This document shows positions 43,542 to 52,224 of a stretch of DNA of 64,000 nucleotides, in pieces (within the stretch, counting starts at the first letter, position 1; every line of letters begins with the position of its first letter). Below the pieces are notes generated by a model. The model was not told where the DNA came from and searched no databases. It was given only the letters and a program-made list of their open reading frames with translations. Both the position numbers and the translations under genes were made by a program. Origin of the DNA: UBA5704 sp036380715 (GTDB lineage: Bacteria > Acidobacteriota > Thermoanaerobaculia > Multivoradales > UBA5704); contig DASVEF010000363.1 of assembly GCA_036380715.1 (NCBI GenBank), forward strand, positions 15,487 through 79,486, written 5' to 3'.

Positions 43542-44441
43542 TTACCGGATCGTCGGAAAGAGGTGTTCGCCGCGCCGGCGGGCAGGGCGGTCCACCTCCG
43601 GCGCCATGCCGGCGATCCGCTCAACGCCGCTGTAGACGTTGAAGCGGTCTCCGCGCAGGAAGCCGACCAGCGTGACGCCGAAGCGTTCGGCCAGCTCCAC
43701 CGCCAGGCTGCTCGGCGCGGATACGGCGGCCACGAACGGCACCCCCGCGACCAGGCACTTCTGGAGGATCTCGTAGCTCGACCGGCCGCTGACCATCACC
43801 AGGTGGCCGTGCAGGGGGAGCCGGTCTTCGGACAACGCCCAGCCGATCAGCTTGTCGACCGCGTTGTGCCGTCCCACGTCCTCGCGGACCGCGAGCAGGC
43901 GCCCCTCGGCGTTGAAGAGGCCGGCCGCGTGAAGGCCGCCGGTGGCCTCGAACAGCCCCTGCGCCTCCCGCAGCCGGTCCGGCAGCGCGCGCAGAACCTC
44001 CGGAGCGACCACAGGTCCGGGAGCGACCACACCCGGTACGCGCACCCGCAGGGCCTCCAGGCCCGCCTTGCCGCAGACGCCGCAGGCGCTGCTGGTGAAG
44101 AAGTGCCGGTCGAGCGACTGGAGAGGAGGCTCGGGACCGTCCGCCAGCTCGACCTCGACGACGTTCGAGGAAGTCTCGCCGGGCTCGAAGATGTGGGTCA
44201 CGCGGCGGATCCGCCCGCGCTCCGCCACCACCCCTTCCGTGAAGAGGAACCCCGCCGCCAGCTCGGGGTCCGCCCCGGGAGTGCGCATGGTCACCGCCAC
44301 CGTCCGCCGCTGGTCCTCCCAGAGAAGGCGGATCTCCAGCGGCTCCTCGGTGGCGAGCTGGTCGGTCCGCATCTCGGATCCCTCCCCCTCGATCCTCCAT
44401 ACCTGGGCTGCGGTCTGGCTCTCTTTGGCTCGTGGCGGCAT
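43542..44441 (-). CDS. fdhD: Formate dehydrogenase accessory sulfurtransferase FdhD
   Basis: 299 residues. FdhD passes sulfur from a cysteine desulfurase to the molybdenum cofactor before insertion in formate dehydrogenase. Visible features: LAAGFLFTEGVV, the active-site Cys loop SACGVCGK (CxxC, both Cys present), AVREDVGRHNAVDKLIG and SGRSSYEILQKCLVAGVPFVAAVSAPSSLAVELA. No formate dehydrogenase gene is in the window. The start lies 56 bp from the divergent Ku gene. Confidence 0.95.
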   Translation of the reverse strand: MPPRAKESQTAAQVWRIEGEGSEMRTDQLATEEPLEIRLLWEDQRRTVAVTMRTPGADPELAAGFLFTEGVVAERGRIRRVTHIFEPGETSSNVVEVELADGPEPPLQSLDRHFFTSSACGVCGKAGLEALRVRVPGVVAPGPVVAPEVLRALPDRLREAQGLFEATGGLHAAGLFNAEGRLLAVREDVGRHNAVDKLIGWALSEDRLPLHGHLVMVSGRSSYEILQKCLVAGVPFVAAVSAPSSLAVELAERFGVTLVGFLRGDRFNVYSGVERIAGMAPEVDRPARRRGEHLFPTIR

Positions 44442-44497
44442 GGCCCTACCATCCTACATCTCCAAGCGCGGCATGCATCTTGCCTTCTTCGATCGCC

Positions 44498-45418
44498 ATG
44501 GCGAGAGCGATCTGGAAAGGGAGCATCACCTTCGGCCTCGTGAACATCCCGGTCGGCCTGTACTCGGCCGAGAAGCGGGAGGAGCTTTCTCTGCATCTCC
44601 TCGACCAGCGCAACATGGCGCGGGTCCGCTACAAGCGGGTCAACGAGGAGACCGGCAAGGAGGTCCCCTGGGAGGAGACCGTCCGCGGCTACGAGCTCGA
44701 AGAGGGGAAGTACGTGGTCCTCAGCGACGAGGACCTGCAGCGCGCCAGCCCCGAGAAGACCCAGACGGTGGACATCCTCGACTTCGTCGATCTCGACGAG
44801 ATCGACCCGGCGTACTTCGACAAGCCCTACTACCTGGCGCCGGACAAGAAGGGGGCCAAGAGCTACGCTCTGCTGCGCGAGACCCTGCGCCGCACCAAGA
44901 AGGTGGGGATCGCCACCGTGGTGATCCGCACCAAGCAGTACCTGGCCGCCGTCATGGCGCGCGAAGACGTGATCGTCCTCGAGATCCTCCGCTATCCGCA
45001 CGAGCTGCGCAGCACGGAGGACCTCGACGTCCCCTCGGGCAAGGAGGGGGTGACCGAGCGGGAGCTCGACATGGCCGAGCGCCTGGTCGAGGGGATGGTC
45101 TCGGACTGGGAGCCGGAGCGCTACAAGGACACCTACTTCCAGGATCTGAAGGCGATGATCAAGAAGCGGGCGGAGGCCGGGCAGCTCGAAGCCGCGCCGG
45201 AATCCGAGGAGCCGGTCAAGCGTCCCGCCCGCGGCCAGGTGGTGGACCTCATGGCCCTGCTCAAGCAGAGCGTCGAGGGAGGAGGCCGCAGCGGCGGCGA
45301 CCGGCCAGCCGCCAAAAAGGGGGCCAAGAAGCCGGCCAAGCAACCGGCGAGCACGGCCCCGGCGCGCCGCAAGACGGCCAAGCGGACCTCCTCGGCCCGC
45401 AAGCGGAAGAGCGCCTGA
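44498..45418 (+). CDS. ku: Ku DNA end-binding protein
   Basis: 306 residues. The bacterial Ku core begins MARAIWKGSITFGLVNIPVGLY and continues with YKRVNEETGKEV, VLSDEDLQ, DPAYFDKPYYLAPDKKGAKSYALLRETL and ELDMAERLVEGM. It forms a homodimeric ring on double-strand ends and recruits LigD. The C-terminal ~60 residues are Lys/Arg/Ala-rich (AAKKGAKKPAKQPA), like basic Ku tails that aid DNA binding. ATG 44498 is used because the conserved N-terminus starts there. It is 9 bp ahead of ligD, a classic NHEJ pair. Confidence 0.96.
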   Translation: MARAIWKGSITFGLVNIPVGLYSAEKREELSLHLLDQRNMARVRYKRVNEETGKEVPWEETVRGYELEEGKYVVLSDEDLQRASPEKTQTVDILDFVDLDEIDPAYFDKPYYLAPDKKGAKSYALLRETLRRTKKVGIATVVIRTKQYLAAVMAREDVIVLEILRYPHELRSTEDLDVPSGKEGVTERELDMAERLVEGMVSDWEPERYKDTYFQDLKAMIKKRAEAGQLEAAPESEEPVKRPARGQVVDLMALLKQSVEGGGRSGGDRPAAKKGAKKPAKQPASTAPARRKTAKRTSSARKRKSA

Positions 45419-45427
45419 TCCGGCACC

Positions 45428-48127
45428 ATGGGCCTCCAGGAATACAAGCGCAAGCGGAACTTCAAAGCCACTCCCGAGCCGGCGGGCCGGGTCGGGAAGG
45501 TCAAGGGGCAGTCCTTCGTCATCCAGAAGCACGCAGCCACACGCCTTCACTACGACTTCCGCCTGGAGATGGAAGGGGTGCTGCGGAGCTGGGCCGTGCC
45601 CAAGGGACCGAGCCTCGACCCCGGCGAGAAGCGCCTGGCCGTGCACGTCGAGGACCACCCGCTGGACTACGGCGGCTTCGAGGGGATCATCCCCAAGGGG
45701 CAGTACGGCGGCGGCACGGTCCTGCTCTGGGACTACGGCACCTGGTACCCCGAAGGCGACCCGGTCGCCGCCTACCGCAAAGGGCGTCTCAAGTTCCGCC
45801 TGGAGGGCGAGAAGCTCCACGGCGGCTGGAACCTGGTGCGCATGCACGGCCCGCAGGCCGGCGAGGACAAGGAGAACTGGCTCCTCATCAAGGAGAACGA
45901 CGAGACCGCGCAGCCCGGCAGCGGCGACGCCATCGTCCAGAAGCTGACCGAGAGCGTGACCACCGGCCGCACCCTGGAGGAGATCGCCGCCGACCCCGAA
46001 CGGGTCTGGAATTCCAACCGGGAGGAGAAGGCCAAGAAGCCTGCTAAAACGGTAAAAGCCGTGAAGAAGGCCGCCGCGCCCAGGGGCTCGGCCCTCGACC
46101 CGAAGTCCATCCCCGGCGCCCGGAAGGGCGCCATGCCCGGCGCGATCGAGCCGCAGCTCGCCACCCTGGTGGATCGTCCTCCGCGCGGGGAGGAGTGGGT
46201 ACACGAGCTGAAGTTCGACGGCTACCGCGTGCTCTGCGAGGTGAAGAAAGGCAAGGTCCGGATCTGGACCCGCAACGGCAAGGACTGGACCGACCGCTTC
46301 TCCCCCGTGGCCGAGGCCGTGGCCGGGCTGCCGGTCCAGCAGGCCCTGCTCGACGGCGAGGTCGTCGTCGTGGAGCCGGACGGCACGACGAGCTTCCAGG
46401 CCCTGCAGAACGCGCTCACCGCCGACCGCGAACGCGACCTCGTCTACTTCGCCTTCGACCTCCTCTACCTGGACGGCTACGACCTGCGTGGGGCCACTCT
46501 GCTCGACCGCAAGGAGGCCCTGGGAGAGCTGCTGGGGCATGCCAAAGAGGGGACGATTCGCTACAGCGACCACGTCCAGGGCGCCGGCGACGACTTCTAC
46601 CGCCACGCCTGCACCTACAAGCTGGAGGGGATCGTGGCGAAGCGAGGCGACTTTCCTTACCGCTCCGGCCGCGGCAAGGAGTGGGTCAAGGTCAAGTGCC
46701 TCAAGAGGCAGGAGTTCGTGATCGTCGGCTTCACCGATCCGGAAGGCTCGCGCACCGGCTTCGGCGCCCTGCTCCTGGCCGTGCACGGCAGTGACGGCGA
46801 CAATAACGGCGAGCTGGTCTTCTCCGGTAAGGTCGGCACCGGCTTCAACGACGAGACGCTGCGCGACCTGCGCAAGCGGCTGGGCAAGCTGGAGCGCTCG
46901 ACCCCGGCGTTCAAGAACCCGCCGCGCGGCGCCGAGGCCCGCCGCAGCCACTGGGTGGAGCCCAAGCTCGTCGCGGAGATCGCCTTCACCGAGTGGACGG
47001 ACGAGGGCATCCTGCGCCACCCTACGTTCCAGGGTCTGCGCGAGGACAAGCCGGCGAGCGACGTGGTCCGCGAGACGCCGCAGGACCTGCCGGAGGAGGG
47101 GAAGGGGGCCAAGACCGTGAACAGGACCGTGAAGACGACGAGCCCCGCGAAGAAGAGCGCCAAGAAGTCGGCCAGGAAAGGAAAAGGAAAGACCCCGGCT
47201 GTCCATCCGGCCCCGCCGGCCTCCGAATCCGCGACTGAATTCGCCGGCGTCCGCTTCACCAATCCCAAAAAGGTCCTCTTCCCGGAGCAGGGGGTCACCA
47301 AGGGCGACCTGGCGGTCTACTACACGCGCATCGCCGACTGGATCCTCCCGCACCTGGCGGACCGGCCGCTCACCCTGGTGCGCTGCCCGGAAGGGCGCCA
47401 GAAGCAGTGCTTCTACCAGAAGCACGTCAACGAGCAATTCCCGAAGAGCGTCCGGCGCGTGCAGGTCGACGAAGGCGAGCAGACCGTCCCCTACGGCGCG
47501 GTCGACTCCCTGGAAGGGCTGCTCTCCCTGATCCAGATGGGCGTGCTGGAGCTGCACATCTGGGGCTCGCACCGCGACGACATCGAAAAGCCCGACTACG
47601 TGGTCTTCGATCTCGATCCCGACGAGGGGCTGGCCTGGGAGCGGGTCGTCGAAGGGGCGAAGCTCATGCGCGCCCTGCTCGACGAGCTCGGCCTGCAGAG
47701 CTTCCTCAAGACGACCGGCGGCAAGGGGCTGCACGTCTGCGTGCCGCTCGTCCGCCGCGCCGGCTGGGACGAGGTCAAGGCTTTCACCAAGGCGGTCTCT
47801 GAAGCCGTGGTCGCCGCCGATCCCGCCCGCTACACGGCCAAGCTCCCCAAGGCCAGCCGCAAAGGGAAGATCTTCATCGACTACCTGCGCAACGGCCGCG
47901 GCGCGACCTCGATCTGCGCCTACTCCACCCGCGCCCGCGCCGGCGCTCCCGTCTCCGCCCCCCTGTTCTGGGAGGAGCTGGACGACCCCGGCATCCTGCC
48001 CAACACGTTCACCGTGCAGAACCTCCCCGAGCGCCTGGAGAGCCTGAGCGCCGATCCCTGGGAGGGGTTCAACAAGGTCCGTCAGTCGATCACCGCGGCC
48101 ATGAAGAAGGCCGTCGGCCTGAAGTGA
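45428..48127 (+). CDS. ligD: Multifunctional NHEJ DNA ligase LigD (phosphoesterase-ligase-polymerase)
   Basis: 899 residues, order PE-Lig-Pol. PE (~1-175): HAATRLHYDFRLEMEGVLRSWAVPKGPS and GIIPKGQYGGGTV. Ligase (~235-545): adenylation motif ELKFDGYR (Lys ~260) and LEGIVAKRGDFPYRSGRGKEWVKVKC. A basic Lys/Ala/Pro linker, then the primase-like polymerase (~600-899) with VFDLDPDEGLAWE, the two-metal Asp pair, and KTTGGKGLHVCVPL. All three catalytic centres look intact. With Ku it can trim, fill and seal broken ends. This domain order is common in LigD outside Mycobacterium. Confidence 0.96.
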   Translation: MGLQEYKRKRNFKATPEPAGRVGKVKGQSFVIQKHAATRLHYDFRLEMEGVLRSWAVPKGPSLDPGEKRLAVHVEDHPLDYGGFEGIIPKGQYGGGTVLLWDYGTWYPEGDPVAAYRKGRLKFRLEGEKLHGGWNLVRMHGPQAGEDKENWLLIKENDETAQPGSGDAIVQKLTESVTTGRTLEEIAADPERVWNSNREEKAKKPAKTVKAVKKAAAPRGSALDPKSIPGARKGAMPGAIEPQLATLVDRPPRGEEWVHELKFDGYRVLCEVKKGKVRIWTRNGKDWTDRFSPVAEAVAGLPVQQALLDGEVVVVEPDGTTSFQALQNALTADRERDLVYFAFDLLYLDGYDLRGATLLDRKEALGELLGHAKEGTIRYSDHVQGAGDDFYRHACTYKLEGIVAKRGDFPYRSGRGKEWVKVKCLKRQEFVIVGFTDPEGSRTGFGALLLAVHGSDGDNNGELVFSGKVGTGFNDETLRDLRKRLGKLERSTPAFKNPPRGAEARRSHWVEPKLVAEIAFTEWTDEGILRHPTFQGLREDKPASDVVRETPQDLPEEGKGAKTVNRTVKTTSPAKKSAKKSARKGKGKTPAVHPAPPASESATEFAGVRFTNPKKVLFPEQGVTKGDLAVYYTRIADWILPHLADRPLTLVRCPEGRQKQCFYQKHVNEQFPKSVRRVQVDEGEQTVPYGAVDSLEGLLSLIQMGVLELHIWGSHRDDIEKPDYVVFDLDPDEGLAWERVVEGAKLMRALLDELGLQSFLKTTGGKGLHVCVPLVRRAGWDEVKAFTKAVSEAVVAADPARYTAKLPKASRKGKIFIDYLRNGRGATSICAYSTRARAGAPVSAPLFWEELDDPGILPNTFTVQNLPERLESLSADPWEGFNKVRQSITAAMKKAVGLK

Positions 48128-48130
48128 GCC

Positions 48131-48247
48131 CCCTCCCCTGCCCCTCCTCCGCAGAGCGGGAGAGGGGAAATCGTGTTTTCGTGTCTTTCTCCCCCTCTCC
48201 CGGGGGAGGGGAGTGCGGATGGGAGAGGGGGCCGGGGGGTGAGGGTC
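48131..48247. repeat. Dispersed palindromic (REP/BIME-like) doublet after ligD
   Basis: Two GC-rich palindromic blocks built on CCCCTCTCCC/GGGAGAGGGG flank a short AT-richer centre (AAATCGTGTTTTCGTGTC). The right block ends in GGGGGGTGAGGG, as in the copies at 34692 and 58393. It occupies the ligD to L,D-transpeptidase gap. Confidence 0.75.
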
Positions 48248-48280
48248 CCCTTGGCCCGGCCTTCGCAAGAGAAGGCGGTC

Positions 48281-50005
48281 ATGAGACGTATACCAATCCA
48301 TCGACAGATATCGCTCGCCCTCTGTACGGCGGCGTTGCTCCTCGCCGCGGGTGGCTGCAAGGAAAAGGAGATGCCCCCGGCCGTGAGCCGGATGATCCAG
48401 GCCACGGTGCAGACCAAGACCCTGCCCGCGGCGATCCGCGACCAGAAGGAGCACGCCCGGGCCTGGGAAGAGATGCGCCGCTTCTATGAGAAGCGCCAGT
48501 TCCAGCCCGCCTGGCTCACCGCCGGCGGCCCACGCCCTCAGTCTGAAGAGCTGATCGCCGCCATCGACTCGATGGCCAACGAGGGGCTCGACCCGCGGCG
48601 CTACCAGAAGACCAAGCTGGAAGCCCTGCTGCGCGAGATCGAGGAGGGGGACCGCTCCCTCGAAGACCCCGAGACGCAGCGGCTGCTCGCCCATGCCGAC
48701 ATGCACCTGACGTACACCTTCCTGACCATGGCCACGCACCTGGCCACCGGCCGGCAGCAGCCGGGGACCCTGCGCATCGACTGGTACACCAAGCCGCGCA
48801 ACGTCGACCTCGACGTCCGGCTGGAGAAGGCCCTGACCCAGGAAGGAGAGGTCCGGAAGGCGCTGCACGCCTACGCGCCGCCGAGCCCGGAGTACGCTCG
48901 CCTGCGCGATGCCCTGGCCCGCTACCGGCAGATCGCGCAGAGCGGCGGATGGCCGGCCCTGCCTTCCGGCTCCGAGCTGAAGCCGGGAGCGCGCGGCGAG
49001 GCCGTGCGCCGGCTGCGCGCCCGCCTGGCCGCGGAAGGCGACCTCGCGTCCGCTCCCAAGCCTGAGAACGGCCAGGCGCAGCCTTCCGGCTCCGACCTGT
49101 ACGACCCGGCGGTGGCGCAGGCGGTCCAGCGCTTCCAGCAGCGGCACGGCCTGGAGCCCACGGGCAAGGTCGGCGACGAGACCCTGGAGGAGCTCAACGT
49201 CCCCGTCGAGCGGCGCATCCAGCAGATCCAGGTCAACCTGGAGCGCTGGCGCTGGCTGCCGGCCGACCTCGGCAAGCGCTACATCAAAGTCAACATCCCC
49301 GAGTTCCGCATGGAGCTGGTCGAGAACGGCCGGCCGGTGCTGGGGATGCGGGTCATCGTCGGCAAGGCCCAGCAGAGCCGCACGCCGGCCTTCAGCGACA
49401 AGATGGAGTACATCGAGCTGAACCCGTGGTGGAACATCCCGACGGGGATCGCCGAGGAGGAGATCCTGCCGAAGGGACCCGGCTACCTGGCGAGCAGCAA
49501 CATCGAGGTGGTCCAGGAGGGCTCGACCACCCGCCTGCGCCAGCGTCCCGGCCCGGGCAATCCGCTGGGGCAGATCAAGTTCATGTTCCCGAACGACTTC
49601 GACATCTACCTGCACGACACCCCGGCCGACCATCTCTTCGCGGAGACCGAGCGCGACTTCAGCCACGGCTGTATCCGCCTGGAGAAGCCGGTCACGCTGG
49701 CGGAATACCTGCTGCGCAACGATCCGGACTGGCCGCCGCTGAAGCTGCGGGAGGCCATCGTCTCGGGCGAGAACCGGACCGTGACGCTGCCGAAGCCGCT
49801 GCCGGTCCACCTCCTCTACTTCACCGCCTGGGTGGACGAGGACGGCACCGTGCAGCTCCACCGCGACGTCTACGGACACGACGCCAAGCTGGCCGCCGTC
49901 CTGCAGAGCGAGCCGGTCGTCGAGCTGGACCTGGACGCCGTGCGCGGCCAGGTCCGGGCGGCCGTTCCCGGATCGCCGCGCCGGGCCGGCAGACTATCTA
50001 CTTGA
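48281..50005 (+). CDS. L,D-transpeptidase lipoprotein (YcbB/LdtD type)
   Basis: 574 residues. Lipoprotein signal ending LLLAAGGC. An N-terminal scaffold domain (FYEKRQFQPAWL...LDPRRYQ) is followed by a PG_binding_1 domain (~235-305, VRRLRARLAAEGD...VAQAVQRFQQRHGLEPTGKVG) and a YkuD catalytic domain (~340-500) with HDTPADHLFAETERDFSHGCIRLEKP; the Cys (~462) and preceding His are intact. It forms 3-3 cross-links in peptidoglycan or attaches proteins. ATG 48281 starts the signal peptide; the upstream frame is repeat read-through. A YpfJ-like peptidase gene follows after 12 bp. Confidence 0.93.
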   Translation: MRRIPIHRQISLALCTAALLLAAGGCKEKEMPPAVSRMIQATVQTKTLPAAIRDQKEHARAWEEMRRFYEKRQFQPAWLTAGGPRPQSEELIAAIDSMANEGLDPRRYQKTKLEALLREIEEGDRSLEDPETQRLLAHADMHLTYTFLTMATHLATGRQQPGTLRIDWYTKPRNVDLDVRLEKALTQEGEVRKALHAYAPPSPEYARLRDALARYRQIAQSGGWPALPSGSELKPGARGEAVRRLRARLAAEGDLASAPKPENGQAQPSGSDLYDPAVAQAVQRFQQRHGLEPTGKVGDETLEELNVPVERRIQQIQVNLERWRWLPADLGKRYIKVNIPEFRMELVENGRPVLGMRVIVGKAQQSRTPAFSDKMEYIELNPWWNIPTGIAEEEILPKGPGYLASSNIEVVQEGSTTRLRQRPGPGNPLGQIKFMFPNDFDIYLHDTPADHLFAETERDFSHGCIRLEKPVTLAEYLLRNDPDWPPLKLREAIVSGENRTVTLPKPLPVHLLYFTAWVDEDGTVQLHRDVYGHDAKLAAVLQSEPVVELDLDAVRGQVRAAVPGSPRRAGRLST

Positions 50006-50017
50006 GGAGGAACCCTT

Positions 50018-50869
50018 ATGCGCTGGACTCCGCGTGGGCGTAGCGCCAATCTGGAAGATCGGCGTGGGATGGGTGGCGGCGGCGGGATGATCACCATGCC
50101 GCGGATGGGGATCGGCGGCCTGCTGCTGCTCCTGGTGCTCAGCTTCATCTTCAAGCAGGACTTCTTCGCGCTCCTCGGCGGCGCGGGCGACGGGGGGCAG
50201 CCGGTGGCCGGCGCGCCGGCGCCGACCTCTCCCGAAGAGGAGAGGCTCATCCAGTTCGTCTCCTTCGTGCTCGACGACAACCAGGAGACCTGGAGCAGGA
50301 TCTTCGCGAGCTCGGGCAATACATACCAGCCGGCGACGCTCACCCTCTTCACCGACGCCGTGCGCTCCGGCTGCGGCTTCGCCCAGGCCGGCATGGGTCC
50401 CTTCTACTGCCCCGCCGACCAGAAGGTCTACATCGACCTCGGCTTCTACCAGGAGCTGAGGAACCGCTTCGGCGCGCCCGGGGACTTCGCCCAGGCCTAC
50501 GTCATCGCGCACGAGATCGGCCACCACGTGCAGAACCTGCTCGACATCAGCCGGCAGGTCCGCCAGGCCCAGCAGGAGGACCCCGGCCGCGCCAACGAGC
50601 TCTCCGTAGCGCTGGAGCTGCAGGCCGACTGCCTCGCCGGCCTGTGGGGGCATTCGACCTCGCAGCGCAACCTTCTGGAGGAGGGGGACATCGAGGAGGC
50701 GCTGGGCGCCGCCGCCGCGGTGGGCGACGACCGGATCCAGAGCCAGGGCTCCGGCGAGGTGAGGCCCGAGACCTGGACGCACGGCTCCTCGGAGCAGCGC
50801 ATGCGCTGGTTCCGCGCCGGCTACGACACCGGCGACATCAACCGCTGCGACACCTTCGCGGCCCGGTGA
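50018..50869 (+). CDS. ypfJ: YpfJ/KPN_02809-family neutral zinc metallopeptidase
   Basis: 283 residues, normal length. The family start MRWTPRGRSANLEDRRG is followed by one membrane helix (GIGGLLLLLVLSFIF). The metal motif is AYVIAHEIGHHVQNLLDI (HExxH) with a downstream ELQADCLAGLWGH helix giving the third ligand. The catalytic part probably faces the periplasm. GAGGAGG precedes ATG 50018. It is 12 bp after the L,D-transpeptidase, so both may serve cell-wall maintenance. Confidence 0.93.
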   Translation: MRWTPRGRSANLEDRRGMGGGGGMITMPRMGIGGLLLLLVLSFIFKQDFFALLGGAGDGGQPVAGAPAPTSPEEERLIQFVSFVLDDNQETWSRIFASSGNTYQPATLTLFTDAVRSGCGFAQAGMGPFYCPADQKVYIDLGFYQELRNRFGAPGDFAQAYVIAHEIGHHVQNLLDISRQVRQAQQEDPGRANELSVALELQADCLAGLWGHSTSQRNLLEEGDIEEALGAAAAVGDDRIQSQGSGEVRPETWTHGSSEQRMRWFRAGYDTGDINRCDTFAAR

Positions 50870-50886
50870 GACGAAAGGAGGAGACG

Positions 50887-51756
50887 ATGGCACGGACGAC
50901 GTCGACATCCGGCAGCACCCTCGAAGAGTCGGCGCGCCAGGCCGGGCAGGCCGTGCGCGGCGCCTCCCGGCCCTGGGTCGAGAAGCTGGCGCGCTTCGGC
51001 TACGCGGCCCGCGGAGTGGTTTACGCGGTCGTCGGCATCCTGGCGATCCAGACGGCCTTCTCCGGACGCGGCGGACAGACGACCGGCGCGGAAGGCGCGA
51101 TCCGGACGATCGCCGAGCAGAGCCGCATCCTGCTCGTCCTGATGGCGATCGGCCTGATCGGCTACGCCCTCTGGCGCTTCGTGCAGGCGTTCCTGGACCC
51201 CGAAGGGTTGGGACGCGACGCCAAGGGGATGGCCAAGCGGGGCGCCATGCTGGCGAGCGGTCTGGTCTACGGCGGCCTCGCCCTGACGGCGTTCCGGCTC
51301 ATCGCCGGCTCCGGCGACGCGGCGGGCTCCGGCCAGGGAGGGAACCAGGCCCTCACCGCGAGCATCCTGGACAAGCCGTTCGGCCGCTGGCTGGTGGCCC
51401 TGGCCGGAATTGCGGTGATCGCCTCCGCGCTCCACCAGATCTGGAGCGCCTACACCAAGAGGTTCGAGCGCAAGCTCAACACCGCCGAGATGAACGAGCA
51501 GGAGCGGCGGATGGCGCTGCGCACCGGCCAACTCGGGCTCTCGGCGCGTGGAATCGCGTTTCTGATCACCGGCTGGTTCCTGGTCCAGGCCGCCCTGAAG
51601 TACGACCCGAGCCAGGCGCGCGGCCTCGGCGGCGCCCTGGAGACGCTGGCCCGCCAGCCCTACGGCCCCTGGCTCCTGGGCCTCGTCGCCCTGGGCCTGA
51701 TCGCCTTCGGCGCCTATTCGTTCCTGGAGGCCCGGTACCGGCGCATCGTGTTCTAG
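50887..51756 (+). CDS. DUF1206 multi-pass membrane protein
   Basis: 289 residues built from three repeats of two membrane helices. Each repeat opens with a Gly-x-x-Ala-Arg-Gly-type turn: FGYAARGVVYAVVGILAIQ, KRGAMLASGLVYGGLALTAFRL and LGLSARGIAFLITGWFLVQAAL. The conserved GGALETLARQPYGPWLLGLVALGLIAFGAYSF is the DUF1206 C-terminal block. Biochemical role unknown. A GGAGGAG site precedes ATG 50887. It forms a run of co-directional genes with the preceding peptidase (17-bp gap). Confidence 0.9.
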   Translation: MARTTSTSGSTLEESARQAGQAVRGASRPWVEKLARFGYAARGVVYAVVGILAIQTAFSGRGGQTTGAEGAIRTIAEQSRILLVLMAIGLIGYALWRFVQAFLDPEGLGRDAKGMAKRGAMLASGLVYGGLALTAFRLIAGSGDAAGSGQGGNQALTASILDKPFGRWLVALAGIAVIASALHQIWSAYTKRFERKLNTAEMNEQERRMALRTGQLGLSARGIAFLITGWFLVQAALKYDPSQARGLGGALETLARQPYGPWLLGLVALGLIAFGAYSFLEARYRRIVF

Positions 51757-51774
51757 AGGGCTTATTCTAGAGGG

Positions 51775-52224
51775 ATGACCGACATCCGCCCCGCCCGTCC
51801 GCAGGACGCGGGCACCGTCGCCGAATTCCAGATCCTCATGGCGCGCGAGACCGAGGATCTGGAGCTCGATCCGGCGACCGTGGCCCGCGGTGTGAGCGCG
51901 GTCTTCACCGATCCGTCCAAGGGAGAGTACTGGGTGGCCGAGTCGGAGGGGCGGGTCGTCGCCTCCCTGCTCACCACCTACGAGTGGAGCGACTGGCGGG
52001 ACGGCACGGTCCTCTGGATCCAGTCGCTCTACGTCATCCCCGAGCTGCGCCGCCAGGGGATCTACCGCCGGATGTACGAGGTCCTGAAGGCCCACGTCCA
52101 GGCCTCGCCGCGCCTGATGGGGATACGGCTCTACGTGGACAAGCGGAACCGCCGGGCCCAGGGCGTCTACGCCAGCCTGGGCATGACGCGGGAGCACTAC
52201 GAGCTGTTCGAGTGGATGAAATAG
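51775..52224 (+). CDS. GNAT-family acetyltransferase
   Basis: 149 residues with the GNAT fold: IRPARPQDAGTVAEFQILMA, VAESEGRVVASLLTTYEWSDW, ILWIQSLYVIPELRRQGIYRRMYE (the acetyl-CoA pyrophosphate loop RRQGIY) and LRLYVDKRNRRAQGVYASLGM. The acceptor is unknown. ATG 51775 lies 18 bp after the DUF1206 gene. Its last 28 bp overlap the convergent hsdS gene. Confidence 0.9.
   Translation: MTDIRPARPQDAGTVAEFQILMARETEDLELDPATVARGVSAVFTDPSKGEYWVAESEGRVVASLLTTYEWSDWRDGTVLWIQSLYVIPELRRQGIYRRMYEVLKAHVQASPRLMGIRLYVDKRNRRAQGVYASLGMTREHYELFEWMK

Noticed and set aside
44291..49879. 1862-residue open frame on the minus strand across ku, ligD and the transpeptidase
   Set aside because: Antisense to three well-identified genes; its composition follows from their codon bias.
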